Assembly: GCA_013399115.1 (NCBI GenBank)
Contig: VXAA01006433.1
Span: 1,557,279-1,621,278, forward strand
Direction of reading: 5' to 3'
Source of the DNA: Anseranas semipalmata
Taxonomy: Eukaryota > Chordata > Aves > Anseriformes > Anseranatidae
DNA length: 64,000 nucleotides
In this document: positions 1 to 12,619 of the stretch, piece by piece
Position numbering within the stretch: the stretch's first letter is position 1
Layout: each line of letters opens with the position of its first letter
Notes under the pieces: generated by a model
The model's database searches: none
The model's input: only the letters and a program-made list of their open reading frames with translations
What the model was told of the DNA's origin: nothing
Made by a program: the position numbers and the translations under genes

Positions 1-1952
1 ACATGCAGAGATAAGAGGTAGCAAAGTGAAACAGCACACTGTATGGGGACAGCTGTGCAGCTTTAGGAAAGAGTTACAGCAGGAACTGCTGTGGAGAAAT
101 GATTACAGCTGTCAGACTAACGGGGTGGCTGTGTAAAGGAAGAGGGAACAGAGTACCAGCACGAAGCAAAAGAAAGAAGAAATAGAGCATCATTGAACTG
201 AAGGAGGGAACTACTGTTGTTTCTAGCATTTTTTTTAAGGCACTGTTTACAAAAACAATGTCGGTATTTCTTGTACTTCTAGAAGGAGGATATTTTCTGG
301 ATGGGGGATGCCTAAATAAGTCTGAAAGCTTTCTCGATAATGAAGACCAGGAGGGAGGCAGCGTGCTGCTGCTGTGGATTGATGCTCTGGATGTAACACA
401 GTCCTGGTTTAGAGTCAGCAGCAGGTTGGGACATGGCAGAGCCGGTAAATCCAGCTGCCAGGCAAGACTAATCTCCCTGCCTCAGCATCAGTATTTCCTG
501 GTTGTTCAGGGCTCTTGTCCAGAGGTTTTGGAGGGAAGCTGCTTCTGCATTTTTTTATTTCTTATTTATACTTCTGTTTTCCCCTGCTGTGGTGACTGTC
601 ATCTTGATAGAGAGCGGAGAAATCCTTCTTAAAAGCGTTGTTAAATCAGTTAATTTGGTATTCTGTAGGTAAGGAATACATAGGGAGTGTTAGTGGGCTG
701 AAAACAAAACAAAAAGAAAGGGCATAAAAATGAGAAACATCAGAAATATGGTGTGGATGAAATTCTGTTATTTCCATGACCATAATTACTAGAGCTGTCA
801 GAGGGACTAAGCCTTCTGTAATAAGGGCTGATCTTAGCAGCCACTGACTTTCATGGTTGAACATGAAATCTCTTTTTTGTTTAAATCAAAATAGCACGTA
901 GAGACATGACAACCAGATAATAGAAACTCGAGGAGAATGAATGCAGCACGGTAAGCAGGGATGTGCAGAAGCTATTCCACACACTGACCAAGGGCTGGGG
1001 CCAGGCATTCCCTGGAAACCCCAGGGTGCGGGCACCTTCCCCTGCCTTTCTGCTATGGGATCTCAGCAGCCAGTGCTGGGCTCTGCAAATCTCCCTTCCC
1101 ACGTGCCAGCTCCTAAACCAGCTGTGGGGCTGTGTCTGTGTAGAAGAAACCTGTTTTTGTCCTGAGAAACCCTGTTGGGTTTTAGTGCATTAAGGTGTTG
1201 GTCCTGCAGATGGCCGGTATTCTGACCTTAAGAGGGGGTCCTGGGAGCACTTCTGTGTCAAGGCAGGTGAAGGTGAAAGCAAAGTTTTCAAATGCCATTT
1301 ATGAAACGCAGAGTAGTCAAAACAGTTGCAAAGATGTATAAAGAGAACTACCAGGAAAAAGAGGGAGCTGTGTTTCCTCTCTTCTCCAAAAATGAAATCC
1401 CACCTGGATGCAGCTTGCAGGCTGCAGACACGTACCTCGTGCATCTTGGTGGAGCTGCCAGGAGCACAGCCCTGGTGAGTCCAGCAGCCTTGGGCATGTC
1501 TGCTGGGAAGAGAGCCCCTGACTCCCTGCCCGGGCTAGCAGTAGAGACAGACAGCGTAATACTGTAGGATCACAAAATTAGGCAGTACACTTAGTTCTCC
1601 AGAATATATTATGGCCAGATTCTCACAGGAAGGATAATTTCCACCTGTTGTCTACTGCCTGCTTCACAACAGACTCTTTTTGCCAACGTGCGTCCTTTAC
1701 ATCACTGAGTTTTATTGTGGTCGTCCGAATTAATAATAATCGGACTAAACCAAGAAATTAGTTTTAGTTGCTGCTGTTCTTTACAAATAATATCATAATC
1801 TTGCGTTGGGAAAGTGTTGTCAGTCTGCCAAATTTCTTCTCTTTAAGAAAGTTCTCATTTGGGGTTGATTACACAGGTTGCAGAGAGACATTAGAGGATC
1901 AGAGTTCACAAGCTGTGGTGATTAAAACCTCTCTCTTACATTTTTGGTTTAG
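1..1952. other. Intron of THSD7B (3' part); no gene seen
   Basis: No exon with usable splice sites and TSP1 signature was found here. Several short open frames exist, but none resembles a known protein and none has coding-like composition. The intron must be phase 1, because the exon at 1953 begins with two bases of a split codon. A (TG)-poor, mixed-composition sequence; no repeat family recognised. Confidence 0.6.
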
Positions 1953-2131
1953 GTTACATTGAAGAATCTTGCACAGTTCCTTGCCCATTTGATTGCAAAT
2001 TAAGTGATTGGTCCAGCTGGGCCCCTTGCAGCTCTTCCTGTGGAACAGGGGTGAAAGTCCGATCCAAATGGCTTAAGGAGAAGCCCTACAATGGAGGTCG
2101 CCCCTGCCCAAAACTGGATCTCAAGAATCAG
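1953..2131 (+). CDS. THSD7B: THSD7B exon a (first exon in window): TSP1 module
   Basis: This internal coding exon of a thrombospondin type-1 domain protein is preceded by a pyrimidine-rich tract ending in AG (1951-1952) and followed by a consensus donor GTGAGT at 2132. It starts with the last two bases of a split codon and continues for 59 codons, ending in phase 0. It encodes one nearly whole TSP1 repeat with six cysteines: a CxxxC run, the WxxW motif WSSW (a C-mannosylation site in this family), the motif CSSSCGTG (fits the O-fucosylation consensus CxxS/TCxxG), a basic strand with KVRSKW, and GGRPCPKLD. THSD7 proteins are single-pass type I membrane proteins with long extracellular TSP1 arrays; THSD7A is a podocyte antigen and endothelial migration factor, whereas THSD7B function is poorly known. 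This exon alone does not separate 7A from 7B; the later exons do. Confidence 0.9.
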
Positions 2132-2842
2132 GTGAGTGGTGTTAAATAGCCAACAGAAATCTCAATGTGCTTATTGTAGTTTTAGTTGGGATCATAAAGT
2201 ACTGAGCTGGTGAAGAAATTTCAAGTAGGAGTTGTCTGGGGGACCCTACTTTGTTTTGGGTTTTATAGGCAATCCTAGAATTTCTTGAGGATTGAGGGGA
2301 AGATGCTCATGTTACAGCAGAATTTGACTTGAAACACTGTATTTCTTATATAAAGACAGTTTTTATCTCCCAGAGCACAGGAAGCCCTGGACAAATAATC
2401 CCACCTGGATAGCGTATAAACATCAGAGAACTCAGATGTCATGGACATCTTAAAAATCTTTAATTCTCTGTGAGACTATGGTAGCTGCAAAAACATTTGT
2501 TAAATATATATTACTATTTTTAGCAACATTTCCCTTCGACACAGCACAAGTTCCCTTCAACCTTAATCTCTGTATATTCAATATTGAAGTGTCCCATTAG
2601 AGGAAAATAATCTCTAAATTGCTACTCTTAAAAAAAAATCAACATATTTAAATGCTGTTTAATGCTGTATGCATTTCTACAAAACTAATAGAGATTTCCT
2701 ACATTTACTGATTAATTCTTAATGCTAATTAACACTGATGAAGTACTATTTAGTTTGGCCTGTTCTTTCAAATTCAACTATGAAAATTAATTAATAGGAC
2801 AGAAACTGTCATGCCGAAGGGACTTGATATTTATTATGAATA

Positions 2843-2865
2843 TGTGTGTGTGTGTATATATATAT
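2843..2865. repeat. (TG)n/(TA)n microsatellite
   Basis: About six TG units run directly into about five TA units. Confidence 0.85.
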
Positions 2866-4347
2866 GTAATATGTCGCATAATATGCGGAGGAGGACTTTA
2901 ACAGTATTCCTACAAAGACGTATTTGTATAGCGGCTTGCAGGTGCAAGAGCTGCTGGATCCCGTTGTTTACTGTGTAATTGCTGCTGCAGCAGTTGTGTC
3001 CCGGGAGGCAGCCCCACTTCTACCACCTGATTCTCAACTTGCTTAATTTTCCTCACAGTTTATTTTTTCCTATGAGAAACCAGTTAAATACCTATCTTTT
3101 TTGTTTGTTTATTACTGTTTGAAATTCATAGGCTTTAGACTAACAGAAGAAGCAAGGACTAAGAAAATATAAAACTGCAATAAAGTGTATGTTGTCCATA
3201 CCTCAGTGCTTTTCTTAATAGATCAGAGAGTTCATCAAAGAAGCAAAATGAAATCCCACAGTAAGTTGTTTGGTAACAATAAGCTCCTTTGTAAGGAAAA
3301 GATACTGGGGATTGTTGCCCATAGACACAGCAGACTACTTCTATTAGAAGGAAACAGTGCTATAAAGTGTTGCCTATTCCCACACACATTAGATGTGCTA
3401 ATTTCAAAACCCTTTTGGAAGATATTGAAGGAGAGGAATTGTTTAAACTTGGAAATTATGTCCTTGTAAGGTTTGTTGGTGTTACGGCTGGTATTGATAT
3501 AAATGTGGTTGGTGCTTTTTGCCTCTTTACCAGGAACACAGGGCTTGATCTAGATGTCTGTATATATACACACGTGTACGTGTGTGTGTTTGTTGGCTCC
3601 TCATACACTTCTCAGTCCTTTGTGCAGTTAGGAAGGACACTCGCTCTGCACCCACTGGACTTTGACTTCCAGCACTGATTTAGAAATGCTGAGGTCCTTA
3701 GGCACATTGCAGCATGCAAAAGTTGCCTGCTCAGATGGCAAACTGAACTAGCTGATTGTACTGATACTTAGCTAAGCTTGACACATGTCATTAATCCAGT
3801 ACAAAGCAGATTGTCTTCTTTTTCCTCTGATGTGGGCAGTGTTTAAATCCTAGAGCAAAACTCTACAGAATTCTTTATATATTAATGTGAATTCCTAATT
3901 ATTTTTGTATAATCGTATAAGCTGGGTTAAACACCTGCAACACAATACTTGCTCTTCTGTGATATCAGACATGAGAAAGCTAAGTCACCTTGGTGCTAAG
4001 ATTTTCTTTATCTTTTGCTGGCTACAATGTTATATTGTGTTTTATGCTTAGATAAAGACTTCAGACAACTTAAAATCAAGAATAAACTTCCTCTATGTGC
4101 CAGTAGATTTCCTTTATTATTTCCTTCAGTATTTTTAGTTATCTTTTTAAAATTATTGCTTCTAAGCTTGGGTCTTGTTATTGTTTAATCAATTACTTTC
4201 GAGAACCCTCCATTTTCCAGTATCTTATAATTAAAGCCCTTGGTCAGTTTGTGTCTTTTTCTCATTAAGCCAAATAATCTTTTAACTCTCTTCTTTTGAA
4301 AGGTGCTTTCTAGGCTTCTTAGGCTTCTTGTCAGACCCCTGTAAGCC

Positions 4348-4363
4348 TTTTTTTTTTTTTTTT
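4348..4363. repeat. Poly-T tract (16 T)
   Basis: Homopolymer run inside the intron; no poly-A-tailed retrocopy could be recognised on its left side on the - strand. Confidence 0.85.
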
Positions 4364-7300
4364 CTCTCCCCAATGCCTTTCAGATATTTGGCATAAATTT
4401 AAGTACAGAGAGCATAACTTGAAACAATATTCCAGCAATTATGTCTTACCATTTTCCACCATTTCCAGGTTCCTGCCAATACAGATACTTTAGCAAAACT
4501 ACTGCTTTAGAGAGAAGGGCAATTTGATCAAAACAATTTATTGATTGATGTAAAAATTATTGAATCACATAAACCTTTTTATAGAAGACTGTGCTCCTAG
4601 AACCAGTTCAATCATGGTAGTGCAGTTTGCTTGTGTATTTAGAACTTTTAGCATAAATTTAATTTTATACAGAGATAATGAGATGTCCTGTTCCTGCATT
4701 ATATTCCATGGGGTTTACGCTCCTAATTCCTTGGAGTTTTTTGGCTTTTCTGACAGTAAATTCAGCTGGTGATAACAAGATGCTATTGAAGCCCTGTGTG
4801 TCTGCTTGGAGCTAGACACCAGGACTGCTCAAATCAGTGCACAAAATGGTGTGGGAGGAGCTGCCTAGGACCTGAGGGCTGCACCCCTGGCTGGAGGTGC
4901 CTCTCTCCCTGGTAACTAGAGGATCCTGAAGCCACTCTTGCAAATGTCTTAAGCCCATCCTGCCTGTAGAGCTTCTCAAGCAATCTACTTCTTGTGCAGC
5001 AGGTGTGAGAAGTAAACTCGGAGTTAGGAGAATTAATTCTGCTTTTATATATTTCTTCTTTGCATTATAGCCAATGGAACAAGTAGAGCCTTTCCTGGTT
5101 TTCATTACAGGTTTTGTTGTTTTCCAATAAAATGGACAAACAGTTCACGTGGGTGTATGCATGTGGTATTTTAATATAATCACTCGATTTGATATAGTCG
5201 CTTTAGCTTTCAACTTGATCTGTATTATTGCCCCATGAAATTAGATGATGAATTACAATATCTGGGGGGAAAGATGACAGTATTTTAATGCAAATCCACG
5301 TAATATGTTGAATTACTTTCGTCTTGTACCTCTAAGTGTTTGAAAATTGTTTAAGAGTTAGTTAACTACATTTTGTTATATCTTTTAAAGAAAATGGGCA
5401 TTGCATGTAGAAGTTGTGGAGCTCTTATCTAAGGCTATGATTGCTTCTGAACAGCCGATTGGATTATGGGGTCAGCTGGCAGATGTTCTTGGCTGTGCAT
5501 TGCATGTTAAAAGAGTTGTAGCATTTACATTTTTCTATTTCTGCTGTTATTTGAATGCACTTACACAGCGTGCAGTTGCTAAGCTATTTAATATGTAGTT
5601 CTACATGACTAAAGGTTAAACATGAGTTATGGAGGGTTTATTGCTTGAATATTCTTTTATAGGTTTTTAGGATTACTACAAGAAAATGCATATTCTTTTA
5701 AAGACTCATGAATTCCAAGGATTATCTTTCTATCGATTGCTCTAATATATATTCTTGTCAAGATTTTCCCTCCTTTTCCTTCCTCCCCATCTTGCTCTTA
5801 CCTGCTCCTGCTAAAGGACAAATATCATAGCAAGTGGTTTATTCCCTTTTTATATACGGTATATATTTAAGCAAATATTTTTAAAGGATTAAGAGCATTT
5901 GTAAAGGCAGGCATAGCAGGAAAAATGTATTTGAAATTTAAACTTACTGCTTTATTTAAAATGATCATTTTATTGTTCTTAATAACATTTTTCAGTTTCA
6001 ATTCACGCTTCAGAGAAAACTGATTTTTTTTTTTGATTAGCAAAAATGTGTCAAATTTCAAAAGTAAAAATATTACAAAAGTATAAGCTTTGAAAACTCA
6101 CCATTAGAACATGCAAGACTGGGTGGGTTTGAACACTGATGCTGACTGTAGAAGTCACTATCTTTTAAAAGGCAAACCTGGGCTTGGCTGGTGGGGAGGG
6201 GTCCTGTGTGTGCGTGTGTGATCTTCCCCCTTCTCTAATCTGCAATGTTAGTAACGGTTTGTTCAGGAAAGGCCTTTTGTTAAGATGTTTCCAGGGCTTG
6301 TCACAGTTTAATTCCTCAAAAAGAAATTATAAGTAAGCAACACAGCAGTATACAGACTAAAGTTTGATTTACATTCATAGCGGTTTCTCAAGGCAATTTT
6401 TGGCTCACGTTTTGCAAGCTAAGTTTCTGTGATCCAAAAATGCCCTGACTCTTAGCTTGCACACCGTAGACTGTCCGAAGAACGCTGCCTAAGGAAGAGC
6501 AATGTAGCATGTCTTATCACAAGACACTGTAATGAAACAAGGTCCATTTTCACTTAGGTAGGTAACTGCTCTCAGAAAGAGCAATAATTTTGTATACAAT
6601 AAAGTCTCTGAAGAAGCCAGATATAGCACTACTGTATTTCTCTTGTTTTTCTTCCTTCAAGTTATATTCCAGTCCTTACCTGCTGACACAACATATTTGC
6701 AACTTCTTTCATTTATCTTTATGTCTCCTATCTGACTGTGAAATATTAAAATAGTATTTATTCTCTTAATTTTGAATGTCTGACTATAAAAGATTTTCTC
6801 TTTGTGTTTTATTTTGGTATAATAGTTGTACTCTTCCTTTGCATGAATATATCTTTTATGCATTCATATGCATATATTTATCTATATGTGCGTGTACGTG
6901 AAGCGTTTTCAAAACTTTTAGGTTCCTCTGTTAGAAGGTAAGTTTGAACCCAACATCTTTCATTGCTATCAACAAGTTAGCTCACATCCAATTCCCGGGT
7001 GGATATCCCTTGCATTTCAGTGCCAGGAATAACATAATTTTTAATCTATTATCTATAGATAGCTCCTGTGTAAATTACTTCTTTTATAATATAGATTTCT
7101 GATTGTCAGAAAGTACTAAACTTTTTGGAAGGCACTCATAAAAGAATGCCAGTAGTTTATTCCTGAGCCGTGTCACGTGCTGCTGTATCAGTAACATCAA
7201 CTGTGGGAGATCCTTTTTAGTGGCATGCAAGGACACGGCTGACCTATATTTTCCTCTAGCTCTGTCTATCAATGCTCATTTGCTTTGTGTGAAACTTAAC

Positions 7301-7450
7301 TTCTGGAAACAAAAATCCTACCCTTAATCTTGGTTTTACCTTCAGAAGATTGGATTTCCTTCCAGTCAGAGTTAAAGGAAGGAATTACAGTATAGAAAAC
7401 ACTTGTCCTCTGATTCTAGGGTGTTTTTACAGTACCATAAAAATGCTAGG

Positions 7451-7468
7451 TTTTTTTTTTTTTTTTTT
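7451..7468. repeat. Poly-T tract (18 T)
   Basis: Homopolymer run in the intron with no recognisable adjacent retrocopy. Confidence 0.85.
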
Positions 7469-10400
7469 GCCTGCTACAATCATGCTGGAGAATTTTCAAT
7501 GTCAAAAAATCATGAAAACCTCATAGTTTCCTTACACTTTTCCTTCTGTGACTGGAAGTTTTAATACTCATCTGTAATTTAGTTCATGAAATGGGCAAAA
7601 GTAGCAAGCCAATTCTGTACAGCCTGAGTGCTATCTCATCTTCCCGAAGAAAGTGTCTGGAAAGCCTACCATGTGAAGGGGTACTGCTTCCTTTTCTAAA
7701 CAAAATACAGGCATTTCCCATGTTGTCCTTCAGGATAATAACCTGTAGCATGTACTGTAATTCCTAGCATATATTAGTTTTGTATCCAGTTTCAATAGCT
7801 ATCCACATTGGATTTTCATTTCTCCTGCAAGTTTTCTGGTAAATAAAAAGTCAGATATGCATATTTTCACAATTACCATTCATGAAAAGCTTTATCCTGG
7901 TAAAATTGAGCCATTTGACAACTTCCTGGAAAGTATTTTTCACTTTGCCAAGTATTCTGAATAGCTCTTTCACACTTCTGTGCAATAATAATACATATTA
8001 ATAAATGGTGTGATGCTATTTTCTGTAATTGTCAGAATATGTGCACTTTCTGAAATTAAATATGACACTGTCAGTCTAATTCTTAGAATTGCTCTGAATC
8101 CGCAAAAATTAGCAGCCTCATGCTAATTGGCTAAACTACATTTTTCTGTCTACTACAGTCCCTACCAACTTCCTGAAATATGGATCAAAGCAGAACTTTT
8201 TGCTGTAAAAGAAACTGATATATTTGCACCTCTTGAACCGAAAATTTACCCATAATTATTTCTGATTGAAGTACAGAGTTCCTATTTTTGTTGTTGAAGA
8301 AAATAGTAATTGTTTGATATTAAAGTATACTGCAAAATGTTGTGAAAGACTGGAGTTACACCAAAAGTGCTTCGTCCTATTTACTTCTGTACAGAGGAGG
8401 TAGAATTAAATGGAAAATCAGCCAAAGGAGGTTGGGTTGCCCAGTGGACAAAGTATTGGCATTTCACCTAAGGAACTGAAGTTAAATTGGTTTGGGCAAT
8501 ATTTTTTAAGGAAAGAAGTTTGGTTTGTGCTGAATCTCTTGTGGACAATATGTCATGTTGGAGGACCAGCGTGCGCTGTGTGTCATAAATCAGCGTGACA
8601 GCGTCTAACACTGAGACTGAACTTACTCTTGCTTGTCTTTGTCTTAGGAGCAGAAGAACACAGAGGATTGATGCCTTGGTTGTTCCTTGGCAGCAGATTT
8701 AATCTTGGTCCCCCCCACCCCCTTCCTCCTTTTAGAACATTTTCTGTTTCTTTTCCAAAAAGTTTTGTGGTGGAATTTATCCTCAGTTTTAGGGTCACAA
8801 TCATTCCGGAAGGGAAATATGGCATAACAGTTAAAATAACTAGGTAGGTTTTGTTCTCTTTTGAACAAAAACAACAATATACCAAATAAAAGATGTTGGT
8901 CCATCTTCACCTTTTCCTATGGTAGAAGTTGTGAAAAACACAGGTATTTGGCATCATGTATTTTATCACATGCGACTTAGTCTTCAGAAACAGTGAATTA
9001 CAGAGAGAGGTATCACTTCTCTTGCTCTTGGCAAGCTAAATGAAGATGTTAAAGTGTTTTCTTTTACTCCACTCTCTTTTATAATTTCTGTGTGTGCAAA
9101 ATTAGTTTCCAAAATATTATTTTGTTGATTGCAAAACATTTGCTGTAATAGAAGACACGAACATGGAAATTTCTTTTGAAATAGATTCCAAGTCAAGTAA
9201 TGATATTAATTACGATAATTTATAGTTCTACAGAACCTGGCACATAATGATTTCAAAACTTTTTGAAGTTTGAGCGCAGCAAGGTATTGGCATTAGATGG
9301 GAGTACATGAAGCAGAAGGCAGCCCAGCTCTGTGTCAGGTGTGGGGAGCGTGTGTGTGCAATCTGAATCAGAGTGCAGAGCACCCAGACTGAACGAGGTG
9401 GGGATTGGGTTGGGTTGGACAATTAGGTGCTGGCTTTGGCTTGATTTAGCATCTGCTACTGTCAGAAGCCAGTGCTGCAAGGCTGTTCTAGGTAAGAAAG
9501 CTGTAAGAAAGAACGTCACAGCAGTCTGCCCCAGCTCTGATGCTGAGAAAATTGAGGTGAAGAAATGAGTTTCCTCTCTCCAGGGCAGAGTGCATCATGT
9601 ATCCTTTGGTCAGCCAAATATCTAAATCTGGATGGGGTCTCAATACAGACCTCTACACTGAGGTCTTCTGTGCTCGCTCTGCTGTGGATGCATCTCCAGC
9701 TTGGTTATTGATTAAGATTTTGGTCGCTTTTTCAGTTTTCCTGTAGCAGCACCATCTTTTAGAAGGACTGAATTTTCTTATAAACATATAGCAGATTTTG
9801 TGTGTCCCCAGTTTAAAGTCTATTAAATTCAGTTGTTTGATTTTATTCTTAGAGGAATGGGGTTTCTTAGAGATGGTCTGACACACCTCTGTGCTGTGAA
9901 TGCATTCTAGCTTTCAGAGCAGAAAATTCCTACATCTGCACTAAGTATGTGATTTTGCATTTACAGGCTTTTGTATGAATAAGAGACAATAATTTGAAAT
10001 GAAGTGGCCATTCAAACAGGGAGAATGGACAAGAAGATATATGTTATGTTTTCTTCTGTCAGAGCTACTAAGAAGCCCAGCAATGCTGAGACACTTTTTG
10101 CATTATGATCCTTAAAATAATCCTGGTCTTGCCTTTTTAAGTATTGAATATAGCTGTGTTGTTCCTTATACAGCAGTTACCATTGATTAATACTTAACAA
10201 GTGTTAATATTTTTTTCTGCTGCAGACATTACTTGTGGCCATTTCCCAGAAATTATACCCATATCATTTGTTCGGTTTGCTTTGTTTTATGTAGGGTGGC
10301 TGATTGATAGATTCAGGAATGGAATTTATTTTCTTTTTATGTTGTTTAATTGGTTTCCTCCTCTAAGACAGCAGAATAAAAGTGAGAACGACCTTCTGTA

Positions 10401-10937
10401 TTCCTCTTGATGTCTTCTCACATGACTGCAAGGATTGTGCTGGGCTTTCCACCAGCTAAACGTGTGCATTTGAACTGCAAGCTGAATACATGAATCTTGC
10501 ATCTTTTTTAGGTGACAGCATCAGGATCATCAGCATTACCAGACTGCTAGCTGGAATATAAACCACTTTGTGATTTTAGATTTCAAGGCCCAATTACAGC
10601 TTTCTGAGTGATTGCAGATACAACCCCCATGTCAGGGAGGTCTGTTGTTTTCAAGGGATATTTTCCAAAAGTTGAAATTCATTCTGGTCACATACAGGTG
10701 GGTATGGGGAAGGAAAAGAGAAATTGTATTTATTGTACAGCTGTGTGGGGCTGTCCCTGTCTCCTGAGATGGCTGTTGGAACAGGCACACTGACAAAGCA
10801 GCTGCAAATACGGCTCTCTGGGAGAGTGCGATATGGAGCCTATGTAAGATAGGGAGCACATATACTACCAGTCCCAGTGAAGGATTTTAGCTTTCCCTAT
10901 TGTTCTTCCGGCTTCCTTTGCTTCCATGGTAAAATAC

Positions 10938-11330
10938 AACTAAAGGAAGACAAAGTGTGCTGGTGTGGGTCTCAGTGGCGCGTTCCCGCGCAGCCCTGCT
11001 GGGGCGGAGGTGGTCTCCGAGCCGATGCCAGCGGGTGCAGCCTGGGCACGTTCCTGCCCGGCGTCCCCAGCCCCAGGTCCTACGGGGAGAAACCTGTCTG
11101 GAAGGGCTCTGTGCTCTGCACCGTTACAGATACGATGTGGCTTCCTCTGCCCGCGTGGCGTGGAGATGAGCACCCACGGCGTGGTGGTGAGCACCGCTTC
11201 TGGCAGCGGGGGTTGCTGGGGCAGTCACAGCTTAAGCCCAGGTGTGCTGATTCAGCGGGACGCCGGGGTCCTGTACCACACACAGCTCAGGGTTAGCTCA
11301 CCGGTGGCACGGTCTGAGCGGTCCTGTAAT
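10938..11330. other. GC-rich intronic island
   Basis: A sharp local rise in G+C and CpG within AT-rich intron. Open frames exist on both strands because GC-rich DNA has few stop codons; they overlap each other, and none shows a recognisable domain. The island could be an enhancer, an alternative promoter or an old inserted sequence; the sequence alone does not decide. Confidence 0.5.
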
Positions 11331-12254
11331 GGTAATGGTTGCTGTTTAGGGATTCACCTACAAATTCAGCTAATCCTTCCTCATTACCTATAGATCGTGA
11401 CATGCCTTTCTGTTACAGATAAGCATGTTGAGGGCTATAGCCCCCCATAGAAAAACTGAAGAAAGTGGACTTTTATGTATTAATGAAATGTGAATGGTTA
11501 GATTCTTCTGCTCCAATAAGACGTATATTCTGTCCTGTCTAATTTTATTTACTGCTTCTCACTTGAGGAGTGCATAAATCAGCAGTCCTGTGTAGTCTGT
11601 TGTGATATATTGCTCAATTAAAAGTTATGAGGGCTTTTAATCCTTTATATAATTTATATTATTTTTGAGTCAGCTGTTTCCCATATTGTAACTTAACCAG
11701 GAAACATGCGTTATTTCATGAAGGGAGCATTTTGTGAATCCTCGTACTCACTAACAGATGTGGCACACAACAGTGTCTCAGATGTTCCATATTGGCTTTG
11801 GAATTCAAACTCAGAACCAAAGATAATTAAATGTTAGTGCACCTAATAAAGTTTACCTAGCATTGATTATAGTTTGATGGTACGTATAGTCTATGTGTTT
11901 GTTAGAGTTACGGATTAGTTTTGAAAGGGATGAGACTCATTTGTGGTTTCACAGTAAACAGATATTAGCTACACTTTAATAATTTAAAAAGTATGTTTGC
12001 TTAAAATGGTTATTTATGTTCTAACAGAGAATTAATTTGGTTCTAGTATTCACAAACATGTCAGAAAAACAGAACAACCAGTTTGATTGTTTTATATTAG
12101 TGTGGTCATTGGGTGATTTTTTCTTTTTAGATGGTGGGTTATTGTAGCGTTTTTTCCTTAATTAAGGTTGTAACTGGTATGCATTTTAAAAACAGATTTT
12201 TCTCCATATGAGTTAATATTAAAGATTTAGTATAGTATGAAAACTTCAATTCTT

Positions 12255-12284
12255 CATTATTTATTTATTTATTTATTTATTTTG
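12255..12284. repeat. (ATTT)n microsatellite
   Basis: About seven tandem ATTT units. Confidence 0.9.
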
Positions 12285-12563
12285 TGGAACAGAGATGGCT
12301 AGCTTGAGAAGTTCTACAAAATCTGAAAAAATTTAACAGGATGGTTTTGAGTTGCATGTTTCAGAGAAGTCATCTGGTTTGAATTTTTCTGTGTTTATCT
12401 CCCTTTTTCTCAAATGTTAACTTTACAAATTGAAAGTTTGTGTCAGTTTCACCAGAAAAGCTTTGAGATTTCAGAGGGATGTTGGTATCCAGTCCCAGCA
12501 TTACAGATTCTTTGTCAATTTTTCATAAGATTTGATATCAATTTGCCTTTCATTGGCAAGGTT

Positions 12564-12564
<1 letters not shown>

Positions 12565-12597
<33 letters not shown>

Positions 12598-12619
12598 NTT
12601 TTTTTTTTTTTTTTTTTTT
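12565..12619. repeat. Long poly-T tract with an ambiguous base (N at 12598)
   Basis: About 55 T with one N at 12598. The N marks an unresolved base, so the true length of the run is uncertain. Confidence 0.9.

Noticed and set aside
258..632. 124-codon open frame on the + strand
   Set aside because: No recognisable domain and no TSP1 cysteine pattern; its phase and splice sites do not fit the THSD7B exon at 1953.
9540..9610. Possible antisense MIR piece
   Set aside because: Only one short segment resembled the MIR core; too little to claim.
10965..11393. 142-codon open frame on the + strand in a GC-rich island
   Set aside because: Overlapping frames of similar length exist on both strands, as expected from high GC; composition is not protein-like and there are no domain features.
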